Of a stretch of 64,000 nt of DNA, positions 34,990 to 43,365 are shown piece after piece. Every line of letters starts with the position of its first letter. Position 1 is the first letter of the stretch. The notes below the pieces were generated by a model. That model was not told the DNA's origin. It did not search any database and saw nothing but the letters and a program-made list of their open reading frames with translations. Origin of the DNA: Fibrobacteraceae bacterium (GTDB taxonomy: Bacteria; Fibrobacterota; Fibrobacteria; Fibrobacterales; Fibrobacteraceae); contig JAGAKE010000001.1 in the NCBI GenBank assembly GCA_017625775.1, positions 1 through 64,000 on the forward strand, given 5' to 3'. Both the position numbers and the translations under genes were made by a program.

Positions 34990-35574
34990 ATGCGTACTTC
35001 AAAAATTGTTCGTCACACAAGCGAAACAAAAATCAGTTTAGAATTGAACCTGGACGAAGCAACTCGCGGTTCTATTTCAACGGGTTCCGGCTTTTTAGAT
35101 CACATGCTTGATTTATTTCAAGTACATGGCGGCTTTACCTTGAATTTAAAGTGTGATGGCGACACACATGTAGATATGCATCACAGTGTCGAAGATATCG
35201 CGATTGTTTTAGGACAGGCGTTACTTGAAGCGATTGGCGACAAGAAAGGGATCGAACGATACGGATTTTATTTTGTTCCGATGGACGAAGCGTTAGCACG
35301 AGTTTGTTTGGATTTTTCTAATCGAATTGGCTTTGTGTGGAATGTGGCTTTGCCTTCTGCTCAGGCAGGTGGTATTGAAGCAAGTTTGTTTGAACATTTC
35401 TTCAAAAGTTTGGCAGAAAATGCTCGCATGAATTTGCATGTTGAATTGTTTTATGGTGAAGATGCTCATCATTGTTTAGAAGCAATTTTTAAAGCCTTTG
35501 CTCGTGCCGTAGGAATGGCTATTTCTCCTTCCCGTCGAGTAAGTGGAGTGCCTAGTTCTAAAGGGGTTTTGTAA
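34990..35574 (+). CDS. hisB: Imidazoleglycerol-phosphate dehydratase
   Basis: HisB carries out the sixth step of histidine synthesis. The protein is monofunctional at 194 residues. The manganese-binding histidine motifs are present: FLDHMLDLF, DMHHSVEDIAI (about 62-72), LFEHFFKSLAE (about 135) and DAHHCLEAIFKAFARA (about 157). It sits three bases after the RodZ-like gene and apart from other his genes, so the pathway is scattered in this genome. Confidence 0.96.
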   Translation: MRTSKIVRHTSETKISLELNLDEATRGSISTGSGFLDHMLDLFQVHGGFTLNLKCDGDTHVDMHHSVEDIAIVLGQALLEAIGDKKGIERYGFYFVPMDEALARVCLDFSNRIGFVWNVALPSAQAGGIEASLFEHFFKSLAENARMNLHVELFYGEDAHHCLEAIFKAFARAVGMAISPSRRVSGVPSSKGVL

Positions 35575-35595
35575 ACTCAAAGCCTGAATTTTAGT

Positions 35596-36240
35596 GTGAT
35601 AGATTTTTCCTCAAAGAAATTTATTTTATTCGATTTAGATGGAACGTTATTTAATACGTTACCGGATTTGGCTGTTTCCATAAATGTTATGCTTCAACAA
35701 TTGAATTTGTCACCTCTTTCTTTTGAACAAGTTAAGGGATTTATTGGAAACGGGTCTAGGAATTTAGTGCGTCGTTGTTTAATGAATTCAGGCGAGGACC
35801 CTGAAAAAGCACATGCTTTATTTTATGAGTATTATAGACAACATTGCGCAGAAAAAACGGTGCCTTATCCAGGAGTAATGGATTTCTTAAATAAAAATTT
35901 TAGAGCAGCTGTTTTAACGAATAAACCGATTGTTCCAACTCGTCGAATTCTTTCACATTTTGGTTTATTAGGAAGATTTGAATTTGTTTTAGGAGGTGAT
36001 TCTACTTTAGAAAGAAAACCTTCTCCTGCAGGTATTGAATACATTTTAAACTCTGCAAAAGTTGAAAAAAAAGAAGCATTAATGATAGGAGACGATTTGC
36101 CTGATTTATTTGCTTCAAAAGCAGCAGGGATAGATTCTGTAATGCTGCTTAAGGGTTTTGGAAAAGCAGAAGAAATTTTGTCTCATTTTCCGGAAAATTC
36201 GGTAGAACATTTTCCAGAATTGCTAAATTTATTTTCATGA
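35596..36240 (+). CDS. HAD-family hydrolase, phosphoglycolate phosphatase-like
   Basis: A 214-residue HAD phosphatase. Motif I is LFDLDGTLFNT (nucleophile Asp about 13), motif II is AVLTNKP (about 108), motif III is the Lys in RKPSP (about 137), and motif IV is MIGDDLPDLFASKAAG. The helical cap between I and II resembles Gph, which removes phosphoglycolate. The GTG start is the best available but has no clear ribosome site, so the N-terminus could begin a little later. It overlaps miaB by ATGA. Confidence 0.85.
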   Translation: MIDFSSKKFILFDLDGTLFNTLPDLAVSINVMLQQLNLSPLSFEQVKGFIGNGSRNLVRRCLMNSGEDPEKAHALFYEYYRQHCAEKTVPYPGVMDFLNKNFRAAVLTNKPIVPTRRILSHFGLLGRFEFVLGGDSTLERKPSPAGIEYILNSAKVEKKEALMIGDDLPDLFASKAAGIDSVMLLKGFGKAEEILSHFPENSVEHFPELLNLFS

Positions 36241-37547
36241 AATATCATTTGGCTACATACGGCTGCCAGATGAATGAGTATGATTCAGCAATGATTGCTC
36301 AAATGCTCATGCGTCATGGAGCCACTCCTGTATTAGAACCCGACAAAGCTGACGTTATTATTGTAAATACTTGCTCTGTTCGAGAAAAAGCAGAAGATAC
36401 TGCTATTGCACGTATTTTTCAATTTAAACCTTTGAAACAAGCAAACCCGGATTTGAAAATTATCATTGTTGGGTGTATGGCCAAAAATAAGGGCGAAGAA
36501 CTTTTAAAACGCTTGAAGTTTGTGAATTATGTAGTGGGGCCAGATCAATATCGTAAGATTCCAGAACTTCTTTTTTCACCAAGTAGAAAAAGACTTTGCC
36601 TTTTAGATTTTGATTCTCAAGAAAATTATGTGGGTGAAAGTGCAAATTTGTTAACGCCGTTTAGTACGCATATCACTATTCAGCGAGGTTGCAATAAACG
36701 TTGTAGCTATTGCATTGTTCCTTATGTTCGCGGTCCAGAAAAATATCGTTGTGCAGAAGATATTTTGCGTGAAGTTTCTGAAGCGGCAAGAGCAGGAGTC
36801 TCTGAAGTAATGCTTCTTGGGCAGACCGTGAACGCCTATCGAGATGGAAATGAAAATTTTGCAAGCTTGTTAAATCGCGTTTCTGAAATAGAAGGAATAA
36901 AAAGGATTCGCTTTACTAGCCCTCATCCAAGGCATTACACTCGTGATTTGTTAGAAGTTCTAACTCAGAATTCAAAAATTTGTCATCATGCGCATATTCC
37001 GCTTCAAAGTGGGAGTAACGCTATTCTAAAAAAAATGCGTCGCCAGCATGATATGGAAACCTATTACGGCATTATTGATTATTTACGTTCTGCCGATCCG
37101 CTTTATCATATTTCGACAGATATTATTTGTGGCTTTGTTGGGGAAACAGAAACTGATTTCGAACAAACTTTAGAAGCTGTTCAGAAAGTTCAATTTGATA
37201 CTGCTTTTATGTTTGTTTATAGTCCAAGACGCGGGACAGAATCGTTTTTGGAAACAGAAATTCTTTCTGAAAATGAAAAAAAAGAACGCCATACTAGATT
37301 AACTGAAATTCAAAATGCAATTACCTTGAAACGTAATCAGTTGATGCTTGGTCGTAAGGAAACATTGCTTGTGGAGCGTGCTTCATCAAGAGATGCAGAA
37401 GAAATGATGGGTAAAACAGACAATTTCAAAAAGGTGATTTTCAAACCCGAAGGAATTGTAAAACCAGGTGATTATGTGCGTTGTAAAATAGACGATATTC
37501 GTGGTTGGACTTTGCGGGGAACATTGGTAGAAAATGAACAAGAATAG
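36237..37547 (+). CDS. miaB: tRNA-2-methylthio-N6-dimethylallyladenosine synthase
   Basis: MiaB is a radical-SAM enzyme that adds a methylthio group to i6A37 of tRNAs. Three N-terminal cluster cysteines are in YGCQMNEYDS, NTCSVRE and VGCMAKN. The radical-SAM cluster is in GCNKRCSYCIVP (CxxxCxxC, about 155-165), and a C-terminal TRAM domain covers about 375-436. The length of 436 is typical. It overlaps the next gene by 14 bases. Confidence 0.95.
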   Translation: MKYHLATYGCQMNEYDSAMIAQMLMRHGATPVLEPDKADVIIVNTCSVREKAEDTAIARIFQFKPLKQANPDLKIIIVGCMAKNKGEELLKRLKFVNYVVGPDQYRKIPELLFSPSRKRLCLLDFDSQENYVGESANLLTPFSTHITIQRGCNKRCSYCIVPYVRGPEKYRCAEDILREVSEAARAGVSEVMLLGQTVNAYRDGNENFASLLNRVSEIEGIKRIRFTSPHPRHYTRDLLEVLTQNSKICHHAHIPLQSGSNAILKKMRRQHDMETYYGIIDYLRSADPLYHISTDIICGFVGETETDFEQTLEAVQKVQFDTAFMFVYSPRRGTESFLETEILSENEKKERHTRLTEIQNAITLKRNQLMLGRKETLLVERASSRDAEEMMGKTDNFKKVIFKPEGIVKPGDYVRCKIDDIRGWTLRGTLVENEQE

Positions 37548-38397
37548 TTTTTGGCTTGCTATTTTTTTGTCGGTAGTTTCTCTTTTTTCTTACACGCTTT
37601 CAGATGCAGAACGGGCATACGTGGCAAAAAATTGGCCTGTTGCTAATGCGGCTTATGCAGAGGTTTGTCCAATGCTTTCAGGCAGCGAACAAATTGCTTG
37701 TTCTTATTGGCAAATTTTGGCTTTGAGTCAAACAGGAAAGTCTAGAGAATTTCAATCAGCAGGAAAAATGTTAGATAGTTTGCTTTCTGCCATTTCGCCT
37801 AGGGATACACTCTATTCTGACTTAGTCATGACTAGGGCTCAATTTGAAATTTATTTGAAAAAATATGCAAAGGCAAGAGAAACCTTGATGCATGCCATAG
37901 AAGTTTCTTCAGAAATGAAGAAGCCGATTTTACAACAAATTTGTGTTTTGCTTGAAAAGTCTGATCCATGTGAAGAAACGAAAGCGCTTTGTTTGGCTTT
38001 ACAAGATTCAGCAAAATTAGATTCAATAAAAGTTTTAAAGGATTCGGTTCCTAAAGCGAAAATAGATTCTACAACAAAGATAGAAGTGATAAAGGATTCT
38101 TCTAAAACTTCAACAAATGTAGAGGTTAGTGTTCAAAGTGAAAATGTTGTGTCTTTAGAAGCAAACATTTATGTTTTGCAATTAGGTGCTTTTTCAAAAA
38201 AAGAAAATGCTTTAGCTTTGGTAGAAGCTCTGGCTAGTCGCCATATTCAAACAGAAATTGTTGAGCGAACTTCTTCAGAAAGAACTTTGTTTTTGGTTTG
38301 GACTAAAGAGTCTTTTTCTATTGAAGAAGCAAAAAAATATGGTGAAAGGGTTTTCATTCCCTTGAAAATGGAATATTCTGCTGTAAAAAAAGATTGA
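37534..38397 (+). CDS. Secreted SPOR-domain protein
   Basis: A signal peptide (about 1-20) is followed by a helical TPR-like region with several cysteines (about 45, 56, 136, 144, 150), a Lys/Asp/Ser linker, and a C-terminal SPOR domain (about 205-285; YVLQLGAFSKKENALALVEAL ... VFIP). SPOR binds denuded glycans at division sites. It lies at the end of the operon that runs from 32462. Related proteins help in cell separation; the N-terminal part is not recognised. Confidence 0.78.
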   Translation: MNKNSFWLAIFLSVVSLFSYTLSDAERAYVAKNWPVANAAYAEVCPMLSGSEQIACSYWQILALSQTGKSREFQSAGKMLDSLLSAISPRDTLYSDLVMTRAQFEIYLKKYAKARETLMHAIEVSSEMKKPILQQICVLLEKSDPCEETKALCLALQDSAKLDSIKVLKDSVPKAKIDSTTKIEVIKDSSKTSTNVEVSVQSENVVSLEANIYVLQLGAFSKKENALALVEALASRHIQTEIVERTSSERTLFLVWTKESFSIEEAKKYGERVFIPLKMEYSAVKKD

Positions 38398-38444
38398 AAA
38401 AGCAAAAAAAACAATAATTCTCTTTCCAAAAAAGAAAACTTTTC

Positions 38445-38450
38445 TATATT
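38445..38450 (+). promoter_or_regulatory. tRNA-Leu promoter -10 box
   Basis: TATATT in the context TTTTCTATATTTT lies about 16 bases upstream of the tRNA 5' end. The same extended context occurs before gatB and, in part, before prfC. Confidence 0.45.
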
Positions 38451-38466
38451 TTACCGCACTTCCCCA

Positions 38467-38550
38467 GCCGGGGTGGTGAAATTGGTAGACGCGCCGGACT
38501 CAAAATCCGGTAGAGGTGACTCTGTGAGGGTTCGATTCCCTCCCCCGGCA
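38467..38550 (+). tRNA. tRNA-Leu (anticodon CAA)
   Basis: The 84-base gene forms a full cloverleaf. The acceptor stem is GCCGGGG/CCCCGGC with discriminator A, and the anticodon stem CCGGA/TCCGG encloses loop CTCAAAA, giving anticodon CAA (reads UUG). There is a long variable arm of the class II type and a T arm GAGGG-TTCGATT-CCCTC. The 3' CCA is not encoded. It lies between two protein genes with its own promoter. Confidence 0.96.
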
Positions 38551-38574
38551 TAATTTTCAAATACGAGGTCTATC

Positions 38575-39345
38575 ATGTCGATTTCGTTTAGGCTTCTTCC
38601 CATATTAGCTTTTGTTGCAACTTTTGCTTTTGCTCAAGACGATTTTGGGTCTTCTTTTGATAATAACACCTCTTATTCTTCTGAAGAGTATTCTGATTCT
38701 CAAGAAAATTCCTTTTCTAGCACAGAGTTTGGTGATTCTGAAGAATCAGAAGTTCCTGCAACTGTGGGGGAAGCTACAGCAACTGCAGACGAATGGGAAG
38801 GTTTTAAATACGAAGAAATGGGATTAACTCAATGGGAATTCCAAGAAGCAAAGTCTGCTGGAATTTCTCGTGAAAAATTAACTCAATTAGTTGAAATGGG
38901 CGTTCGCCCTTCTGAATATTTACAACAGCCGTGGGTGCGTTTAGGCGTTTCTGAAGAAGAATGGATGCAACAACGGACTCAAGGTTTGGAAGATTCAGAC
39001 ATCGATCGTTCTTATCGTAATCGTTCTGGCGATCAAAGCTATGCCTATCTTTCTTTGCTAGTTCCTAGTCTTTACCAATGGCGTTCTGGTGAAACGATTA
39101 AAGCGGTTTGGATGGACGCTTTGTGGGTTGGTGGTGTAGGCACTCTTGCTTATTTGGCTGCCACTGAAGACACGAATGTTTGGATGTATGCCTTGATTCC
39201 TGTAATAGGAGCTCATGTGTGGTCGTTTGTTGATGCTTTCTTCGGCACTCAATGGGACAATAATCCAGATGCAAACCGCTTTAGCTTTGGAATTACTCCG
39301 ACAAAAGACCAAGGCGTAGCTAGCATGTTCTTGATGCGGTTCTAA
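38575..39345 (+). CDS. Secreted acidic protein with C-terminal membrane helices
   Basis: A 256-residue protein with a signal peptide (cut after about FAFA, residue 20), an acidic Ser/Glu/Asp-rich stretch (about 21-80) and a region of repeated short helices ([33 protein letters not shown]; about 85-145). Two or three hydrophobic segments (about 170-225) follow. I do not recognise a family. The hydrophobic segments with GxxG patterns resemble those of small envelope proteins whose genes end in a glycine-rich hairpin. It precedes panD by one base. Confidence 0.6.
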   Translation: MSISFRLLPILAFVATFAFAQDDFGSSFDNNTSYSSEEYSDSQENSFSSTEFGDSEESEVPATVGEATATADEWEGFKYEEMGLTQWEFQEAKSAGISREKLTQLVEMGVRPSEYLQQPWVRLGVSEEEWMQQRTQGLEDSDIDRSYRNRSGDQSYAYLSLLVPSLYQWRSGETIKAVWMDALWVGGVGTLAYLAATEDTNVWMYALIPVIGAHVWSFVDAFFGTQWDNNPDANRFSFGITPTKDQGVASMFLMRF

Positions 39346-39346
39346 A

Positions 39347-39697
39347 ATGAATGTAGAACTCATGAAATGCAAAATTCATCGGGCGGTAGTGACCGATGCA
39401 AATTTGAACTACGAGGGCTCTATTACTATTGATAAAAGCTTGATGGATGCTGCTGGGCTTTTCCCCTTTGAAAAAGTAAGCATTCTTGATATTGCTAATG
39501 GAGCTCGATTTGATACTTATGTAATTGAAGGGGAACGTGATTCGGGGACCATTTGTTTAAATGGAGCGGCCGCTCGTTTAGTTCAACGGGGCGATTTGGT
39601 AATTATTGTTGCTTATGCTTCTATGACTCCAGAAGAAGCCAAAAATTGGAATCCAACAGTGATTCGAGTGGATTCAAAAAATAGAATCTTGAAATAA
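39347..39697 (+). CDS. panD: Aspartate 1-decarboxylase proenzyme
   Basis: PanD makes beta-alanine for pantothenate and CoA. The self-cleavage site Gly-Ser is in YEGSITID (about 27-34), where Ser becomes the pyruvoyl cofactor. The substrate-contact block [12 protein letters not shown] and the later [21 protein letters not shown] are typical. The start could be ATG 39347 or 39362 (MKCKIHRA); the longer form matches most homologues, which carry a few residues before KIHRA. Confidence 0.95.
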   Translation: MNVELMKCKIHRAVVTDANLNYEGSITIDKSLMDAAGLFPFEKVSILDIANGARFDTYVIEGERDSGTICLNGAAARLVQRGDLVIIVAYASMTPEEAKNWNPTVIRVDSKNRILK

Positions 39698-39722
39698 AGT
39701 ATCTCTTTTCTTTAAAATCCAT

Positions 39723-39728
39723 TATATT
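39723..39728 (+). promoter_or_regulatory. -10 box immediately before ATG 39736
   Basis: TATATT ends seven bases before the start codon; no Shine-Dalgarno sequence. Leaderless transcript predicted. Confidence 0.45.
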
Positions 39729-39735
39729 ACAACAG

Positions 39736-40242
39736 ATGCGCTTAAAAAATTGCCTTTTGTGTTTGTTGGTGTGTTCTGCTTTTTTATCTGCGGAAGCAGA
39801 AAAAAATTCTATTCCCTGGCGCGAAAATGGTTTTGATCCCACAAAGCTATTAAAAAAAGAATCGTATTTACCTGAAAATTTTTCAATCAATCATTTATTT
39901 TCCATGGGAATCGTTGGATTTTCTGATGGAACCTCTCGTAGCGGAGGGACTTATTTGGGTCTTTTGCGTTATGACATTTCTCCTTCACTTACGCTTTCGG
40001 CCGCCATTGGTTTTTCCATGATGTTTCATTCTACTTTGCTTGAAAATCATCCTGAGCCATTTCAAGAAAAAACAATGCAACCCGTTCTTCGCATTCCTTA
40101 TGTTGCCTTAGATTATAGAATTTCGGACGAGGCGAATTTTCGCTTGCAAATAGGAGATGGAAGTTCTTGGTGTGAAAATTATATGGCTCATTGTCGCTAT
40201 TCACATCGGCGAACTTTAAGAAGGCCTGTAATAGAGCGATAA
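39736..40242 (+). CDS. Secreted/outer-membrane-like hypothetical protein
   Basis: A 168-residue protein with a signal peptide (cut after about AEA, residue 21) and alternating hydrophobic beta-strand-like segments (about 50-135; YLGLLRYDISPSLTLSAAIGF). These are suggestive of a small outer-membrane beta structure. The last 25 residues are rich in Arg, His and Cys. I do not recognise the family. A GAGG ribosome site for the following gene starts 10 bases after its stop, so the two may be co-transcribed. Confidence 0.55.
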   Translation: MRLKNCLLCLLVCSAFLSAEAEKNSIPWRENGFDPTKLLKKESYLPENFSINHLFSMGIVGFSDGTSRSGGTYLGLLRYDISPSLTLSAAIGFSMMFHSTLLENHPEPFQEKTMQPVLRIPYVALDYRISDEANFRLQIGDGSSWCENYMAHCRYSHRRTLRRPVIER

Positions 40243-40261
40243 ATATTATTATTTTTGAGGT

Positions 40262-40657
40262 ATGAGTCGTTTTCTCTGCTATGTGAGCCTTGCGTTTCTT
40301 CTTTTAGGAGTTTCTTCTTGTGAAAAAGAAGAAGTTCAGAAAGTGGAACAAAAACGTTCCTATCCTGGGGATGTGCAAGTGCTGAATAGTTGTGGAATTA
40401 AAGGAGCTGCTTCTAGCATGCGCAATTATTTGCGTTCGCAGGGTTTTGATGTGGTGGCCATATCAAATGACCGCCTTCAGAATTATGAAGAAACAATTTT
40501 AGTGATTCATACACCTGGGTGGGAAGGAGAAGAAGCTCTTGCGAAGGCTTTAAAAACAAAAAATGTTTTGCATGTGCAAAACAAACGAGCCTATGTGGAA
40601 GCCTCTGTGTATATAGGCAGGGATTTAGAAAAAATAATTCAACAGGATGATTTATGA
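40262..40657 (+). CDS. Lipoprotein with LytR C-terminal-like domain
   Basis: A lipobox VSSC (about Cys20) ends the signal. Residues 38-128 match the LytR_C domain pattern: VQVLNSCGIKGAASSMRNYL and then LRSQGFDVV, ending in VYIGRDLEKI. This domain occurs at the end of LytR-CpsA-Psr proteins and alone in secreted proteins; its function is not settled. It overlaps rsfS by four bases, an arrangement also seen where LytR_C genes accompany rsfS/nadD. Confidence 0.75.
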   Translation: MSRFLCYVSLAFLLLGVSSCEKEEVQKVEQKRSYPGDVQVLNSCGIKGAASSMRNYLRSQGFDVVAISNDRLQNYEETILVIHTPGWEGEEALAKALKTKNVLHVQNKRAYVEASVYIGRDLEKIIQQDDL

Positions 40658-41073
40658 CAGAAACAAACAAACAACAATTGCCAGAAACAGTATGCCTAGC
40701 CGCTTCAATTCTTTTTCAGTTGCGTGCTGAAAAAGTGGAATTGATGGATTTGCGTGGCATTAAAGACGTAACAGATTATTTTTTAGTTGGGACTTGTGAA
40801 AGTGAAGCCCAAATGCAGGCCATTTTGAATGAACTTACAAAGGAATTCAAGGCGAAAAAATTCTCTTCGTTAGGTGTTGAATATAAAAGTGGCGTTCGCT
40901 GGGCGATTTTTGATGCTGGCTTAGATTTGATGGTCCATTTATTTGAAGAAACAAAGCGTGAAGAAATTTCTTTAGAACGTTTGTATAGCGATGGAACGAT
41001 TACATTGCTAAATGAAAGTGACTTTGTAAATTCCATTTCTTCTGACATGGCGGATTCTGATGAACTCATTTGA
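40654..41073 (+). CDS. rsfS: Ribosomal silencing factor
   Basis: RsfS binds ribosomal protein L14 (uL14) and blocks subunit joining in starvation. The 139-residue protein has the family blocks DVTDYFLVGTCES (about 38-50), YKSGVRWAIFDAGLDLMVHLF (about 74-94) and YSDG near the end. The start overlaps the upstream lipoprotein stop, and its end overlaps argS by 14 bases. Confidence 0.94.
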   Translation: MTETNKQQLPETVCLAASILFQLRAEKVELMDLRGIKDVTDYFLVGTCESEAQMQAILNELTKEFKAKKFSSLGVEYKSGVRWAIFDAGLDLMVHLFEETKREEISLERLYSDGTITLLNESDFVNSISSDMADSDELI

Positions 41074-42775
41074 ACAAGAAATTGCAAATTCTTTAGAAGC
41101 AACAGGCTTTATTCAGGCAAGCGAGGTGCTGAAACTAATAACGGTTCCTCAAGATACGGCTCATGGCAACTTCAGTATGCCGTGCTTTGTTTTAGCCAAA
41201 ACGCTGCGTAAGGCTCCAAAAATCATCGCTGAAGAATTAGCTGAAAAAATTACGCTTCCGTTTGGGTTGTCTAAGGTTGAAGCTGTAAATGGCTATTTGA
41301 ATTTTTTCATTGATAGAGAATATTTATCCAAAAATGTACTTGAAGAAATTGAGCAGCGTGGACTTTCTTATGGACATGCCGCTACGAATGGTAAAACGGT
41401 TTGCATCGATTTCAGTTCACCAAATATCGGTAAAGAATTAGCTTTCCATCATTTGCGTTCTACAATGATTGGTAATAGCCTTTCTCGAATTTATAAAGCA
41501 AGCGGTTATCGAGTTGAACGAATCAATCACTTAGGTGATTGGGGGACAGCTTTTGGCAAATTAATTGTGATGTATTTGCGTGAAAATTTGCCGGTAGATG
41601 ATGCTACTTTAGAAGCTTTAACAGTAAAAGAATTGAATGTTCTTTATGCTTCTTTTTCTAAAGCAAGTAAGGAAGAACCTCAACTTGAAGATGAAGCAAG
41701 AGCTGCCTTTACCAAATTAGAAGAAGGTGATGCTTTTTATAGAAAACTTTGGCTTGCATTTAGAGCTGCTACACTAAAAGAATTGATGCGTATTTACGAA
41801 ATGATGGGCGTTTCTTTCGACCATTATACGGGCGAATCATTCTTTGAAGACAAAATTCCTTCGGTTCTTGATGAATTACGCGAAAAGAATCTTTTGGAAA
41901 AAAGCCAAGAGCGTGATGTAGTGATGCTTGACGAATTTGATTTGCCTCCATGTTTGATTCGAAAAAGCGATGGCTCTACATTGTATGCAACCCGCGATTT
42001 AGCAGCTGCACTTTATCGCAAAAAAGAATACGATTTTGATCGTTGTCTTTATGTTGTAGATTTAGGTCAATCTTTACACTTTAAGCAGGTATTTCACACT
42101 TTGAAAAAAATGGGATATTCATGGTATGAAAATATGGTGCATATTCCATTTGGAGTTATTCTGCAACAAAGTGAAGATGGTAAATGGGAAAAAGGAAAAA
42201 CTCGCACAGGAACAGCTAGCCTTTTGCGAGACGTAATTGAAGCTGCTGAACAAAAGATTTTGGCTTATATCAATGAAAAGAATCCTGATTTGCCAGAAAA
42301 AGAACTAATCGCCCGGCAGATAGGTATTAGTGCTTTAACATTTAATGATTTGAAAAATCGCCGTTTGATGGATGTTAAATTTGATTGGGATTCTGCTTTA
42401 AGTTTTGATGGTGCTACAGGGCCTTATGTTCAGAATGCTCATGTTCGTCTTTGCAGTATTATGCGAAAAGCAGGCTATTCTGTTAAGTTGTCTGAAGTGA
42501 ATTTTTCAGAATTAACAGATGATTCCGCTTACGAACTCATTAAACTTTTGGCTCGAAAAGGTGAAAAAATTCTCAGCGCTTGTGAAATGGAAGAACCGAG
42601 TGTTTTAGCTCAATACGCTCTTGAACTTTCCGAGGCCGCTCATCGTTTTATTCATAACGATCGAGTTCTTGGAAGTGCTGAAGAAAAGTCTAGGCTTTAT
42701 TTGGTTCAAAGCGCTCAGTGCGTGATGGAAAATGTGCTAGACTTGTTAGGTTTATTCCCGATTCGTCAAATGTAG
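41060..42775 (+). CDS. argS: Arginyl-tRNA synthetase
   Basis: ArgRS charges tRNA-Arg. The 571-residue class I enzyme has an N-terminal Add-1 domain (about 1-100), the catalytic fold with INHLGDWGTAFGKLI (about 155-169), and a C-terminal anticodon-binding helical domain ending HNDRVLG ... LDLLGLFPI. The HIGH region is unusual: in FSSPNIGKELAFHHLRST the usual HxGH is replaced by AFHH. The KMSKS loop is reduced to GKTRTG. These may be normal for this lineage. Confidence 0.93.
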   Translation: MNSFEQEIANSLEATGFIQASEVLKLITVPQDTAHGNFSMPCFVLAKTLRKAPKIIAEELAEKITLPFGLSKVEAVNGYLNFFIDREYLSKNVLEEIEQRGLSYGHAATNGKTVCIDFSSPNIGKELAFHHLRSTMIGNSLSRIYKASGYRVERINHLGDWGTAFGKLIVMYLRENLPVDDATLEALTVKELNVLYASFSKASKEEPQLEDEARAAFTKLEEGDAFYRKLWLAFRAATLKELMRIYEMMGVSFDHYTGESFFEDKIPSVLDELREKNLLEKSQERDVVMLDEFDLPPCLIRKSDGSTLYATRDLAAALYRKKEYDFDRCLYVVDLGQSLHFKQVFHTLKKMGYSWYENMVHIPFGVILQQSEDGKWEKGKTRTGTASLLRDVIEAAEQKILAYINEKNPDLPEKELIARQIGISALTFNDLKNRRLMDVKFDWDSALSFDGATGPYVQNAHVRLCSIMRKAGYSVKLSEVNFSELTDDSAYELIKLLARKGEKILSACEMEEPSVLAQYALELSEAAHRFIHNDRVLGSAEEKSRLYLVQSAQCVMENVLDLLGLFPIRQM

Positions 42776-42797
42776 TGAATTCGAATAAATTAATTTT

Positions 42798-42831
42798 AAG
42801 TCCTATTGTTTTTTCAATAGGACTTTTTTAT
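42798..42831. terminator. argS terminator
   Basis: AAGTCCTATTG (42798-42808) pairs with CAATAGGACTT (42815-42825), followed by a T run. It lies between convergent genes and ends against the stop codon of the next gene. Confidence 0.85.
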
Positions 42832-43244
42832 TGAATATGAACATGCTTGCGGAAAAATTGTTGCATTTCAGATATTTTCCCTAAAAATGCGTGTTGAGAA
42901 AATTTGAATACAACAAAAGAAGTGATTAGTCCAATTGTGCCAAAAGCAGCAATCCACGGGAAAATATAGCCTTTTGAACAATGAATGGGTACGGGAAGTG
43001 AATTGTGATAGCGGTATGGTTTGGAACTTAAAAGAATGGTGTTTCCACAAAAGTCACAGGTGTAAGCACGAAATTTAAGTTTTGCTTTTGGGCAAAACGG
43101 AATTCGTCCTATTTTTTCCATGAGGTAATCTTTAAAAAATAAGTTTCTGTTAGATAAGTGCCAGTCGCTGTGATTACATAGTGGGCAATTGCAGAAATAC
43201 CGTTTTTGAGCGGTTTGTGTTTCGTTTGTTGGATTTGACATCAT
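42828..43244 (-). CDS. Membrane protein with two CxxC zinc-ribbon-like pairs
   Basis: A 138-residue protein with cysteine pairs in FCNCPLC (about 18-23) and YTCDFC (about 62-66), likely a zinc ribbon, followed by a single membrane helix (about 93-112) and a basic tail. No family is recognised. GAGG precedes the tandem ATG-ATG; either may be the start. It is alone on the minus strand, convergent with argS and divergent from prfC. Confidence 0.6.
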   Translation of the reverse strand: MMSNPTNETQTAQKRYFCNCPLCNHSDWHLSNRNLFFKDYLMEKIGRIPFCPKAKLKFRAYTCDFCGNTILLSSKPYRYHNSLPVPIHCSKGYIFPWIAAFGTIGLITSFVVFKFSQHAFLGKISEMQQFFRKHVHIQ

Positions 43245-43337
43245 AAACCTCGTTGTTTGAATTTTATCCTAAAATATTTATGGGAGAATATTCATAAAAG
43301 TCTTGTTTTTAAAAAAAATGGAATTAAGCATTCTTTC

Positions 43338-43343
43338 TATATT
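43338..43343 (+). promoter_or_regulatory. prfC -10 box
   Basis: TATATT in the context TTTCTATATTTG lies 22 bases before the GTG start of prfC. No clear -35 box. Confidence 0.4.
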
Positions 43344-43365
43344 TGTTCAAAACTTGGAGTTTAGT

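Noticed and set aside
38398..38466. Further tRNA genes next to tRNA-Leu
   Set aside because: No second cloverleaf is present; the sequence is only promoter and AT-rich spacer.
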